Source: Methanothrix sp. (GTDB taxonomy: Archaea > Halobacteriota > Methanosarcinia > Methanotrichales > Methanotrichaceae). From it: a stretch of 10,978 nt of DNA. Each line of letters starts with the position of its first letter. The first letter of the stretch is position 1. The position numbers and the translations under genes were made by a program. Location of the stretch: contig PMNG01000124.1 of assembly GCA_003162615.1 (NCBI GenBank), positions 6,630 through 17,607 on the forward strand, read 5' to 3'. Under the pieces are notes generated by a model. It ran no database searches and was not told the DNA's origin. It worked only from the letters and a program-made list of their open reading frames with translations. Shown piece after piece: positions 1-6,628 of the stretch.

Positions 1-932
1 GAATCCTCAGCCTCGACCCTGGACTCAACGGACAGGCTGCCGTGATGGATGCCGATGGGCTCGCCCATCTGGCGGAACCGCGAGCCAAGAACCTCTGCCG
101 CTTGCCTGGTGTTGACGAAGATCAGACATTTCTTAGAGCGAACCTTATCCCTAATCCACCTGATATGGGCGGCCAGCCTTGGCTCGCATTGCAATTGGCC
201 GGCCAGAGCATAATCGGCGCGGTTTGGCTGTGGACTGATCACCCGGAACTCTGTGAACCTCTCTACGTCCGCTCGGACTATCTCGCACATCCTGCTGCTG
301 CCGGCAAGCAGCTTGGCGACCTCCTCTGGCGAGCCAACTGTCGCGGATAGGCCGATCCTCTGGAACTCTCCAGCCAGCTCCACCAACCGCTCCAAGAGAA
401 CAGAGAGCTGCGATCCTCTCTTGGATGTGGCCAGCTCGTGAACCTCGTCCACAACTACGGTTCTGACGGTGGAGAGATTATGCCGAAGACGCTTGCCCGT
501 AAGCATCACCTGCAGCGTTTCCGGAGTGGTGATCAGCAAATCAGGCGGACGAAGAGACTGCTTCCTCCGATCGCTCTGGGTGGTGTCTCCGTGCCTTACA
601 GCTATCGAGATTCCCAGTCTGTCTCCCCATTCGTTAAACCGCCTCAGCATGTCCCTGTTCAATGCCCGAAGGGGTGTAATGTAAACAGCTTGCGTGCCCA
701 GACCCCTTTCAGACTTTTCAGACCGTTCAGAACTCTTCTCGGCAAGGATCTTGTGTAGTGTAGGCAGTGATGCCGCCTCTGTTTTACCGGTTCCAGTTGG
801 TGCGATCAGCAACACGTGCTCTCCGTCCAGAATTCTGGGAATGGCTAGTTCTTGGGGCGGAGTAGGCTTCATTATGGATTGATCTGCCAGCATGGCTCTG
901 ATCTGGGGATTGAGCCGGTCGAAAACGTTCAC
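1..932 (-). CDS. lhr: Lhr-type ATP-dependent helicase (N-terminal part, runs off left edge)
   Basis: This is a superfamily 2 DNA/RNA helicase of the Lhr family, whose members unwind nucleic acid 3'-5' and act in DNA repair or recombination. Only the first 310 codons are in the window; Lhr cores are usually about 850-950 residues. In order one sees a Q-motif region (PTPPQELAIP, Gln27), Walker A APTGTGKT (44-51), motif Ia YITPLRAL (84-91), TTPETL (135-140), a DEVH Walker B (162-165), motif III SAT (196-198), then the start of the second RecA domain with FVNTR (272-276) and IHHGSLS (295-301), typical of Lhr rather than Hel308. The GTG start at 932-930 gives MNVFDRLNP, a usual Lhr opening, and follows an in-frame TAG. 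No clear ribosome site precedes it, so it may be leaderless. A charged Ser/Glu/Lys insertion lies at about 60-78. It is divergent from the 1018 gene. Confidence 0.93.
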   Translation of the reverse strand, partial: MNVFDRLNPQIRAMLADQSIMKPTPPQELAIPRILDGEHVLLIAPTGTGKTEAASLPTLHKILAEKSSERSEKSERGLGTQAVYITPLRALNRDMLRRFNEWGDRLGISIAVRHGDTTQSDRRKQSLRPPDLLITTPETLQVMLTGKRLRHNLSTVRTVVVDEVHELATSKRGSQLSVLLERLVELAGEFQRIGLSATVGSPEEVAKLLAGSSRMCEIVRADVERFTEFRVISPQPNRADYALAGQLQCEPRLAAHIRWIRDKVRSKKCLIFVNTRQAAEVLGSRFRQMGEPIGIHHGSLSVESRVEAED

Positions 933-1017
933 AAGAAATAAGTTCTAAGCGGTGTATGAATAGCTTGCGGTAAAAGACGATAACCAATTTCGTCGATTAA
1001 CGTTCGACGGAGGTATA
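933..1017. promoter_or_regulatory. Divergent intergenic region with Shine-Dalgarno for the 1018 gene
   Basis: This 85-bp gap separates two divergent genes and must hold both promoters. GGAGGT at 1009-1014 is a strong ribosome binding site with a short 3-base spacer to the ATG at 1018. No convincing TATA box could be fixed for either direction. The helicase side has no ribosome site. Confidence 0.5.
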
Positions 1018-1464
1018 ATGCAGGTAGCTGTGATAGGCGGTGCTGAGTGCGACGATGATGTCCGAGAGATGGCTTATGAGCTGGGAAAAAAGCTGGCTGA
1101 AGGAGGACACACGCTCGTCTGCGGTGGGCTAGGCGGAGTGATGGAAGCGGTATGCCGCGGTACGAGTGCCGGGGGAGGAGCAGCCGTTGGCATACTGCCC
1201 GGCGAGAAAGATGAAGCCAACCCCTGGGTGAGCATAGCCATAGCCACGGGGATGGGCCATGCCAGGAACGTCGTCATCGTCAAGAGCGCCGATGCTGTGA
1301 TCGCCCTACCCGGAGAATACGGAACCCTTTCAGAGATGGCCCTGGCTTTGAAGATGAGGAAAAAGGTCATCAGTCTTAATAGCTGGGCGATTCCGGGAGT
1401 TGTTACCGCCAAAACGGCCGAAGAGGCAGTGCTGCTTCTGGAGGCCGCAAGAAAAGGGCGTTAG
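1018..1464 (+). CDS. TIGR00725 / LOG-like Rossmann protein (putative nucleotide- or cofactor-binding)
   Basis: A complete 148-residue single-domain protein of the SLOG superfamily, TIGR00725 type, related to 'lysine decarboxylase-like' LOG proteins and molybdenum-cofactor carrier proteins. Seen in the sequence: MQVAVIGG opening of a Rossmann-like fold; glycine loop CGGLGGVMEAV (35-45); GHARN (80-84); and PGEYGTLSEMALAL (98-111), the family version of the LOG PGGxGTxxE motif, with Glu instead of the second Gly. In LOG enzymes these loops bind AMP-type ligands; whether this protein has phosphoribohydrolase activity or only binds a cofactor cannot be told here. It is soluble, with no signal peptide. 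The start is fixed by GGAGGT at 1009-1014. It appears monocistronic, divergent from the helicase and followed by more than 300 bases with no plus-strand gene. Confidence 0.88.
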   Translation: MQVAVIGGAECDDDVREMAYELGKKLAEGGHTLVCGGLGGVMEAVCRGTSAGGGAAVGILPGEKDEANPWVSIAIATGMGHARNVVIVKSADAVIALPGEYGTLSEMALALKMRKKVISLNSWAIPGVVTAKTAEEAVLLLEAARKGR

Positions 1465-1643
1465 GATATGCTTGAAGCCCTATGTTTGCATCCCAGACGA
1501 AAAATTGTACTTGTTTATTAGGTCAAGCTTTTGTAAAATACAAGTTTCTGTCTCATTCTAGACATAACTAGCTTTCTAAGTCAGACAATACAGCCTTGCA
1601 GCAGAATGGAGGGAGTTAACAATAATAAGTATTCAACAATAAA

Positions 1644-1673
1644 TATTCAATCCAATCGAAAAACGATTGAATA
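1644..1673. repeat. Two mutually exclusive hairpins
   Basis: TATTCAATC (1644-1652) is exactly complementary to GATTGAATA (1665-1673). Inside this, CAATCG (1653-1658) is exactly complementary to CGATTG (1664-1669) around an AAAAA loop. The right arms overlap, so only one of the two stems can form at a time. Confidence 0.6.
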
Positions 1674-1717
1674 AAGGATTGGTCTCCCATTCAGGTTACG
1701 CAAAGCTACATGAGCAA

Positions 1718-1787
1718 GCAAGGACAACTGTGTCTCAGATAATCGACGCCGTCATTAACCGCATAATATGACCTGTCCTTGCCGCTT
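1718..1787 (+). terminator. Long-range stem followed by a T-run (candidate terminator or 3' end of an RNA)
   Basis: GCAAGGACA (1718-1726) pairs perfectly with TGTCCTTGC (1774-1782) across 47 bases, and the right arm is followed by CGC and five T (1786-1790 region). It lies downstream of the plus-strand TIGR00725 gene and just past the stop of the convergent lipoprotein gene. A terminator is the simplest reading; the large apical part could also fold as a small structured RNA. Confidence 0.4.
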
Positions 1788-1797
1788 TTTACGGATC

Positions 1798-2211
1798 TCA
1801 GAAGCCAAAGCCGCTCTTGTAGGTCCAGTGAGAGCTGCTTGAGTAGTAGGTGCTGCCGAAGCCGTAGATGTTTGCTCCCCACCAGGGATCAATATACGAG
1901 TTATGATACACGACCGGCATGTTGTAGTACACGGGTTGGGTGTAATAGTATGTCGGGTAGTAGGTGTACTGGGGTGTATAATAGTTGTAGTAATACGTTG
2001 AAGGATACCAGTAAGACCCGCTTGAGAGCCAATCATGATCATTATGATTCCAGCCTTGATCAGCGTGATTCCAGTTATGGTCATCTTGATGTCCATATGT
2101 AGATCCTTGAGTTACATGATCTATTGCAGAGCCACAGCCGATGAAGAGCAAACTAAGCCCCAAAACGGCCACGATCAGTTTATTTACTTTTATTGAGATT
2201 CCTCCAAACAC
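1798..2211 (-). CDS. Tyr/His/Trp-rich envelope lipoprotein
   Basis: A hypothetical secreted protein with no recognised domain. Read from the GTG at 2211 it has 137 residues. A hydrophobic stretch LIVAVLGLSLLFIGC (12-26) ends in a lipobox-like FIGC, so Cys26 is the likely lipid-modified residue. After it come a His/Asn/Trp/Asp segment with near-repeats (HNWNHADQGWNHNDHDW, about 45-61), a Tyr/Pro/Thr segment with clusters YYYNYY, YPTYYY and VYYN, and a Ser/Tyr/Gly tail. This is low complexity and suits a surface or metal-binding role, which is inference. Start choice is uncertain: a strong GGAGGA (2205-2200) lies inside the 5' end of the frame, 6 bases before the ATA codon at 2193-2191, and translation from there would give the ideal signal peptide MKVNKLIVAVLGLSLLFIGC. 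Confidence 0.75.
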   Translation of the reverse strand: MFGGISIKVNKLIVAVLGLSLLFIGCGSAIDHVTQGSTYGHQDDHNWNHADQGWNHNDHDWLSSGSYWYPSTYYYNYYTPQYTYYPTYYYTQPVYYNMPVVYHNSYIDPWWGANIYGFGSTYYSSSSHWTYKSGFGF

Positions 2212-2316
2212 CTGTTTCTTCCTAGTGATATTAAAAGCTGGGTTTTATGTAGATTCCACCTAATACTTACATGAATCCTCAATATGGCTATTGCTATTGA
2301 AAACCCACTAGTTTAA

Positions 2317-2390
2317 TTTTAAAATATTAAAACTGATCCTATAGGGGAAAGGCTCAGGTTCGCTCTCTCGGGCCTGTCGGCCCATTTTTA
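2317..2390 (+). ncRNA. Candidate small RNA: TATA-like box plus GC hairpin and T-run
   Basis: TTTTAAAATATTAAAA (2317-2332) resembles an archaeal TATA box. About 25 bases on, a G/C-rich stretch starts (GGGGAAAGGCTCAGG from 2344) and ends in a perfect stem GGGCC (2370-2374), loop TGTC, GGCCC (2379-2383), followed by ATTTTTA. There is no ORF in between and no plus-strand gene nearby, so promoter, body and terminator may define an RNA of about 45 bases. This is inference from spacing only. Confidence 0.3.
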
Positions 2391-2550
2391 TGAAAACAGA
2401 ATATGTTATGCTCTGATGGAGCTATCACCTTTGATGTTTTGGAGCACACCTGAAACTTGTACGCGACGCTAGCCCGAGTCGTTATTGCATCGTGGATTGC
2501 TAGTAAAAACCCGGGGACCTCGCACGACTATTCCTTCACATGATGGCGTT

Positions 2551-2558
2551 AAAAAAAA
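2551..2558 (-). terminator. T8 terminator after the secreted-protein gene
   Basis: On the minus strand a run of eight T, in GGCCTCTTTTTTTTAACG, begins about 20 bases after the stop codon of the 2578-3138 gene. Poly-T tracts alone can terminate archaeal transcription. Confidence 0.55.
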
Positions 2559-2577
2559 GAGGCCTATACCATTCTGT

Positions 2578-3138
2578 CTAAGCAGGACCCTCGACATGCA
2601 GCGAATACAGCATCTCCCTTGTGATTTCCCAAGGGTATGTGGAGAACACCCGACAGTTAGTCTTCTTGATGGCAGGAGTACCGCTTTCAAAGAAGTAGCT
2701 GGCACAGGCAAACACCTCATTATTCGATGGAAAACGGCACGCCTCCAGGACTCCTGTGTGGCCATCTATGGGCAACTGGTATATTTTTATGCTGGGCCGC
2801 TGGGTTGTGCCAAGCATTCCTATTATAGCGTTCATCGTTCCTGTCACCGTATTTATGTTTGTCTTGTTAGAATCGATGTCTGTCTGGTTATTGATCTTGT
2901 ATCCCCTCAGTACCAGGTACAACAGGCTGTCACCGCCATCTACTGAAAGGTTGTACTCGACGAACTTCGTGCCGTTTTCGGTGACGCCATTTGATGGTCC
3001 TTCGGTGGTAATGCTGTACTTTTCCGTAGTGTTCAGGTCGAAGAATACGTTGTATGGTCCAAGTTTCTCGTTCACAGATCCAGCTGATGCCGTACAGGCC
3101 AACATAGCCATCAGAACCAGGATCAACCCTATCCTCAT
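2578..3138 (-). CDS. Small secreted protein, hypothetical
   Basis: An exported protein of 186 residues with no recognised family. The N-terminus MRIGLILVLMAMLACTASAGS is a typical signal peptide: Arg, a hydrophobic core, then ASA-type cleavage. The mature part is Thr/Asn/Gly-rich with many N-x-S/T glycosylation sequons (NTT, NGT, NLS, NQT, NKT), two Cys near the C-terminal half (CRF, CAS) and a third at CRV, so a disulfide-bonded beta-rich surface protein is plausible but inferred. The frame also opens at GTG 3150; I prefer the ATG at 3138 because GGTGAG (3151-3146) lies 7 bases before it and overlaps that GTG. A TATA-like GATAAAATG lies about 30 bases upstream. A T8 terminator follows the stop. 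Confidence 0.75.
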   Translation of the reverse strand: MRIGLILVLMAMLACTASAGSVNEKLGPYNVFFDLNTTEKYSITTEGPSNGVTENGTKFVEYNLSVDGGDSLLYLVLRGYKINNQTDIDSNKTNINTVTGTMNAIIGMLGTTQRPSIKIYQLPIDGHTGVLEACRFPSNNEVFACASYFFESGTPAIKKTNCRVFSTYPWEITREMLYSLHVEGPA

Positions 3139-3150
3139 TCTTGATCTCAC

Positions 3151-3611
3151 CAGAATAGCAATACATTTTATCTGTATATTATGCCATCTGTTACCCTTCC
3201 TAAATGGAGAGTCGCTTTGGTATTACGGCGACATGAATACGTAGAAGCTTTCGTAACTCGGAGATCTTATAGCGGCTTTTCACAGCAAATTAGCATATCC
3301 TGGCACGTAAACCGGTTAATCTGCGACCATTTTGGAATTTATGCACTTAAATACCAACCTGTTTCATTCTGAACATGAAGCTTTAGCTCCCAGGTAAACG
3401 CCCTGCGGATATGACGTAATCTGTATCATGGTTGAGAGCCTCGCAACTCTCCAGAGACTATTAGGACAAAGACCGGAACTCGCGCAGAACTTCAAAGGAT
3501 TTCGCTGTTGTTTATTGTTGGCAACCAGGGAGGCCTTTCGGAGCTTGTGTGCCGGGGGAACAATTCGGAACAAATCGAGATATTTGTTCTAACGGAATAA
3601 TTTCCAACACG
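3151..3611. other. Spacer with an orphan promoter-like box and no established gene
   Basis: This 460-base stretch separates two minus-strand genes. Near its left end is the promoter of the secreted-protein gene. An archaeal TATA-like CTTAAATA lies on the plus strand at 3346-3353, with no known gene behind it. A plus-strand frame of 54 codons (ATG 3428, stop 3590-3592) contains the protein-like run LATLQRLLGQRPELAQNFKG, has no ribosome site and matches nothing I recognise. A hairpin at 3568-3589 is listed separately. Confidence 0.4.
3568..3589 (-). terminator. Perfect 8-bp hairpin downstream of the zinc-site lipoprotein gene
   Basis: GAACAAAT (3568-3575) and ATTTGTTC (3582-3589) are exact reverse complements around a 6-base loop. 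It begins about 22 bases after the stop of the minus-strand gene at 3612. No long T-run follows on the minus strand, so the terminator role is only likely by position. Confidence 0.4.
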
Positions 3612-4736
3612 TCAGGGAGGGTTACAGGTCTTGCACGGCACTTTGCCGTTCTTCCTAGCCTCCTCTGCGCTCTTAAAATATATTTTATTCTTGATCTTGT
3701 CTACAAACCGACATTCAGGCCTGTGATACTTATTCGAGCCGGAGCTGCCCACGAACATACCCCCAACCACAGCTTCACCTTTGTTGTTATCTACAGCCCC
3801 TCTGTTTGACTTGGATATTCTATTTGTTTCGATGCTTGCATTTTTTGAGACGTGGTTGATCTGCTCTTCTTGGCCATCGGCATCCTCACTGCTCAAGGAT
3901 TCGTTCTTTGTTTGCATGGGTGCCATAACTCTGTCGGCACTATCCGAGATCCCCGAAGCTCTTTCAGGAGTTTTAGCTGCAGAATTCTCTTTGTAAATCC
4001 TGTTTTCTTCTACATTTCCATTCTGGCTCTGCACTAGGTACTCTGAGGGTACCTTCTTTGAACTTTCTGAAACGTCTAGCTTTGATTTCTCTTCAGCATC
4101 TGGATTTCGGTCAAACACATTCTGCTCTGCGGGTTCATCTATGGTCAAACAGCGCCTCTTTTCCGAAAATAGCGACCCAGAAGGACCTGATGCCTCTAGA
4201 ATGCAGTCGTATTCCCCCTGAGTCACTCTCTGGTTCCGGGAGATGTCAAAGGTGTACTTCTTTCCAGGCTCTACTTGGATCAACATGTACCTGGCTTTCT
4301 CTACACAAAGGCCCCTCCCCCAAAGAGTAGCGTTGAGCATAAGATAGGGAAGAGTCGTGTTTCCCCAAAGAACCAGGTCTCCGCTCAGGCTGAACAAAGT
4401 TCTGCTTACCGCCGGCTTGAAATCCAGCTCCAGGCGCATTCTTGGGTCGATGGACGCATTATCCTTTAGGGTCATATTACCGCCGGAAGACGGTTCTTTC
4501 AATGCCTTGTCCTGGGTTGAAGGCGCCTCTGTGTATGCCTCAGCGTATTTATAATTTTGAATGCATCCTGTTATGCAAGAAAGCATTAGAATAAGAAGCA
4601 CCAACAGAACCGGAAGCAATACAGACCACGAGGCTTTGACCCTCAAAGAATCGAATGGGCAACATTTGGAATAAATTGGAGAATATTCTGGAAATAAGAG
4701 ACTTGAAAGATACTTGAAAAGTAAATTTTTGCCCAT
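3612..4736 (-). CDS. Membrane-anchored lipoprotein with C-terminal Ada-like zinc site
   Basis: A 374-residue envelope protein. Residues about 38-54 form one hydrophobic segment ending in the lipobox-like ITGC (55-58), so Cys58 may carry lipid or the segment may stay as a membrane anchor; about 36 polar residues precede it, long for a signal peptide. Residues about 99-205 look like a beta-sandwich. Residues about 206-320 are a Ser/Glu/Lys/Asn linker, probably disordered. The C-terminus (about 328-374) matches the Ada-type metal-binding fold: FVGSSGSNKYHRPECRF followed by IYFKSAEEARKNGKVPCKTC, with H338, C342, C368 and C371 as likely zinc ligands. In Ada this fold senses methyl phosphotriesters; on exported proteins its role is unknown. 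The ATG at 4736 has GGGG 8 bases upstream; a downstream TTG near 4646 is an alternative. Confidence 0.82.
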   Translation of the reverse strand: MGKNLLFKYLSSLLFPEYSPIYSKCCPFDSLRVKASWSVLLPVLLVLLILMLSCITGCIQNYKYAEAYTEAPSTQDKALKEPSSGGNMTLKDNASIDPRMRLELDFKPAVSRTLFSLSGDLVLWGNTTLPYLMLNATLWGRGLCVEKARYMLIQVEPGKKYTFDISRNQRVTQGEYDCILEASGPSGSLFSEKRRCLTIDEPAEQNVFDRNPDAEEKSKLDVSESSKKVPSEYLVQSQNGNVEENRIYKENSAAKTPERASGISDSADRVMAPMQTKNESLSSEDADGQEEQINHVSKNASIETNRISKSNRGAVDNNKGEAVVGGMFVGSSGSNKYHRPECRFVDKIKNKIYFKSAEEARKNGKVPCKTCNPP

Positions 4737-4754
4737 TTGATGACCCCTTTGCTT

Positions 4755-4829
4755 CTAGTGGAACTCGCATCCTACCCGTGAACTTCTCTTGCCTCCTCCC
4801 GAAGACACTAACCAGTTACTATCAAACAT
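4755..4829 (-). CDS. Possible 24-residue leader peptide
   Basis: ATG at 4829-4827 follows a perfect AGGAGG (4838-4833) with a 3-base spacer, the strongest ribosome site in this part of the window. The frame runs 24 codons (MFDSNWLVSS, then a Gly/Lys/Arg/Ser-rich tail ending CEFH) to TAG at 4757-4755, 18 bases before the start of the zinc-site lipoprotein on the same strand. It could be a regulatory upstream ORF or a small protein. It matches nothing I recognise, and the evidence is the ribosome site and position only. Confidence 0.35.
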   Translation of the reverse strand: MFDSNWLVSSGGGKRSSRVGCEFH

Positions 4830-5113
4830 CCGTCCTCCTAAGATTTAAGCCTGATCGATGAATCAATATCGGCTGGTGTATATCATTCGGAGTATTCGAC
4901 TTGGTTTTATCCTGATCTGATTCAACAGATAGTGATAGATACTGACAGCAAGATTCATCGGTAGTTGCTAACTCTGTCAGAACAAGGCATACTATTGAGT
5001 TCTTATCGAGTGTTGATACATTCGAGTGGAGATCCCATCGCGGTTGATGCTCGTTACCGGATTTTCGTTAACGGGACTTAGCTACTGGTTCAGGACAATT
5101 GTGAGATAGCTCG
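4830..5113. other. Spacer with an imperfect hairpin
   Basis: No gene seen. CTGACAG (4942-4948) pairs with CTGTCAG (4974-4980), and GCAA/TTGC can extend the stem inward with a bulge. The minus-strand promoter for the 4829/4736 unit should be near 4850-4890 (TATA-like GATATACACC on the minus strand), but this is weak. Confidence 0.35.
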
Positions 5114-5602
5114 TTACTTCAATGCGCTAATCACTCTTAGCGCCGCGTCAACGCAGTCTAGCTGAGATCTGAGTCGGCACAGGTCTTTCTCCTCTTTGAT
5201 GTCTAATGCAAGATCCTTTAGCCTTAATAGAACCGCCATTCTCACCGATTGCTTAGTTATCTCGAACTCGCTGTCATGCGAAGATTCACCCGAATTCTGA
5301 GCGAGCCTTTCAGACTCCAGATTGGGGACCTTGAGAGGCTCCATGCTCGATGATAAAGCTCCTTTGACGCCAGCACTAATCCTACTGGATTCCTTGGTTT
5401 CATCAGCATCTTGGGATACAACTGCATCAGTTTCTCTAACTGGCATGTTACCTGGCTTTACAGAGCTGGAAGAACAAATCGGACAAACGATCTCCCCTTT
5501 GCACCTGAACAATGGTGCACCGCAATCGTGATGAGTAGCCAGCATCGTACATCCTTTTTCAAGGAACCCGGTTATCCTCTTCAATTTTTCTTCCTCATTC
5601 AT
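5114..5602 (-). CDS. Autoantigen p27 (Sjogren's/scleroderma autoantigen 1)-family zinc-ribbon protein
   Basis: A 162-residue cytoplasmic protein with the archaeal p27/ZNRD2-like ribbon at its N-terminus: KLKRITGFLEKGCTMLATHH (6-25), then DCGAPLFRCKGEIVCPIC (26-43). Cys27, Cys40 and Cys43 are likely zinc ligands, with Cys34 or Cys18 as the fourth. The family is conserved but poorly understood; a role in nucleic-acid or protein-complex binding is inference. Residues about 45-110 are a Ser/Glu-rich linker, and about 113-162 form a helical, Leu-rich segment (KQSVRMAVLLRLKDLALDIKE). The ATG at 5602 has GGTGAT 5 bases upstream. A TATA box on the minus strand at 5648-5641 lies at the right distance. 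It is divergent from the UPF0147 gene. Confidence 0.85.
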   Translation of the reverse strand: MNEEEKLKRITGFLEKGCTMLATHHDCGAPLFRCKGEIVCPICSSSSVKPGNMPVRETDAVVSQDADETKESSRISAGVKGALSSSMEPLKVPNLESERLAQNSGESSHDSEFEITKQSVRMAVLLRLKDLALDIKEEKDLCRLRSQLDCVDAALRVISALK

Positions 5603-5640
5603 TTAATATCACCAACACACTGACGCCACTCCCACATACG

Positions 5641-5648
5641 TTTAAATA
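5641..5648 (-). promoter_or_regulatory. TATA box of the p27-family gene
   Basis: TTTAAATA (minus-strand TATTTAAA) lies about 40 bases before the ATG at 5602. Transcription would start near 5619, leaving a short leader that contains the GGTGAT ribosome site. Confidence 0.55.
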
Positions 5649-5725
5649 CAACAACTATAACATCATCTCAAGCTAACTAGGAAGGGCACCATCATTAACC
5701 TTTTTGCCCTCCTGGAGTATTGGTG

Positions 5726-5995
5726 GTGAATTTTACGACTGCGGATAAGGTCCTAAAACAATGCGTCGAGGTCTTAGAACGCATCATGAGCGATGATGCA
5801 GTCCCCCGAAACATAAGGCGGTCTGCTGAGAACGTCAAAGGTATTCTGATGGACGAGAAGGTGAGCGAAGCAATAAAAGCTGCATCAGCAATTTCTATAC
5901 TCGACGAGATAAGCAACGATCCCAACATACCCCTTCACACCAGAACATTGATCTGGAACGTGGCAAGTCAACTTGAGACTATACCCGTTGGTTGA
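5726..5995 (+). CDS. UPF0147 family protein
   Basis: A small all-helical protein of the archaeal UPF0147 family, function unknown. Seen: VLKQCVEVLERIMSDDAVPR, NIRRSAENVKGILMDEK, and the SILDEISNDPNIPLHTRTLIWNV region, which are the usual family blocks; length (about 89 residues) is normal. The frame is also open at TTG 5720 and GTG 5723. I choose the GTG at 5726 because GGAGT (5714-5718) is then 7 bases upstream, giving MNFTTADK. There is no membrane segment or signal peptide. It is divergent from the p27-family gene and is the last gene before the origin-like spacer. Confidence 0.88.
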   Translation: MNFTTADKVLKQCVEVLERIMSDDAVPRNIRRSAENVKGILMDEKVSEAIKAASAISILDEISNDPNIPLHTRTLIWNVASQLETIPVG

Positions 5996-6227
5996 TCCCA
6001 AAGCTGAGAACGACTGATGTGAAGTGGCAATATATTATATGTATGAGTAAATATAGAATAATAATCTATGTGATTGGGATCCCAAAAACTTCCCATTAGA
6101 GGGAGCAATGCAAAAGACTTAAAGGGAACGCTTTTGCCTGCACTCTGCTATAAAAAGCTTGTCCATAAATTGAGTTAGTCATTATCGATCAAGAATTAGA
6201 TATCGTCAAGGTAGGGAGACCGCATCA

Positions 6228-6240
6228 TTTCCACTGGAAC
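6228..6240 (-). repeat. Inverted mini-ORB (Orc1/Cdc6 binding core)
   Basis: On the minus strand this reads GTTCCAGTGGAAA, the core of the archaeal origin recognition box. The 10 bases TCCACTGGAA are identical to the core of the box at 6920-6939. The core is near-palindromic, so orientation rests on the flanking bases, and no G-run follows on either side. Confidence 0.5.
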
Positions 6241-6628
6241 TTAGTCTGAGCATGATTCGACTAACACTATTTTAGACAAAAAACCAAGCTCTACGTTGCT
6301 TTCATCTTTTGCACTTGAGCCAAATGCTTCCGTTTTGGGATTTTACTAATGGTTGAGGATTCCTAAAAACCTACAGAAGTTCGTCAAGCTATTATGTACT
6401 GCTTATATGTGATGGGGTAAACCAGAGGTTAATAGGAGTCCTCAGTTCTAGGATTCACTGCTAATGTTAGAGCTCTGAGTCCAACTAAAAGAAACTCGAT
6501 TTAATGAGGCTCCTTGTCTAAACAAACACTCACCTGAAAAATAAGATACAATTTTGGATATAATCTGATTATTTGAATAAATTGTGATGATGAAAGTGAA
6601 CGTCTTCTTTCTTGCTTAAACTAACAGT

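Larger units (their letters stand above)
1465..1797. other. Non-coding spacer with stacked inverted repeats
   Basis: No gene is supported between the 1018 gene and the convergent lipoprotein gene. The left half is AT-rich with a weak inverted pair ACTTGT (1510-1515) / ACAAGT (1541-1546). The right half holds two alternative hairpins near 1644-1673 and a long-range stem at 1718-1782, annotated separately. A 12-base stretch TTACGCAAAGCT lies at 1697-1708. Confidence 0.5.
2212..2577. other. Non-coding spacer between two minus-strand genes
   Basis: No protein-like frame was found. It holds the presumed promoter of the lipoprotein gene (minus-strand TATA-like CTTTTAATATC at 2236-2226), an orphan plus-strand TATA-like tract at 2317-2332, a GC-rich hairpin at 2370-2383, and an A8 run at 2551-2558 that is a T8 terminator for the gene to its right. 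Confidence 0.5.

Noticed and set aside
42..882. Several plus-strand frames of 60-106 codons
   Set aside because: They are antisense to the Lhr helicase, which shows all expected motifs on the minus strand.
784..987. Minus-strand frame of 67 codons at the helicase start
   Set aside because: Out of frame with the helicase motifs; the Walker A frame begins at GTG 932.
1697..1708. c-di-GMP (GEMM-I) riboswitch from the GCAAAGC motif
   Set aside because: Only a short stretch matches; the partner GCAAACC-type strand, conserved hairpins and a downstream gene are not found.
1755..2096. Minus-strand Ile/Thr-rich frame overlapping the lipoprotein
   Set aside because: Shadow of the Tyr-rich gene in another frame; no signal peptide or ribosome site.
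2485..3244. Overlapping plus-strand frames
   Set aside because: Antisense to the secreted-protein gene, which has a signal peptide, ribosome site and terminator.
4549..4770. Minus-strand frame of 73 codons with GGTAGG before its ATG
   Set aside because: Overlaps the N-terminal region of the zinc-site lipoprotein in another frame and lacks recognisable features, while the lipoprotein frame carries the membrane segment.
5097..5106. AATTGTGAG resembling a lac operator half-site
   Set aside because: Nine bases in an archaeal spacer with no LacI-type regulator; chance match.
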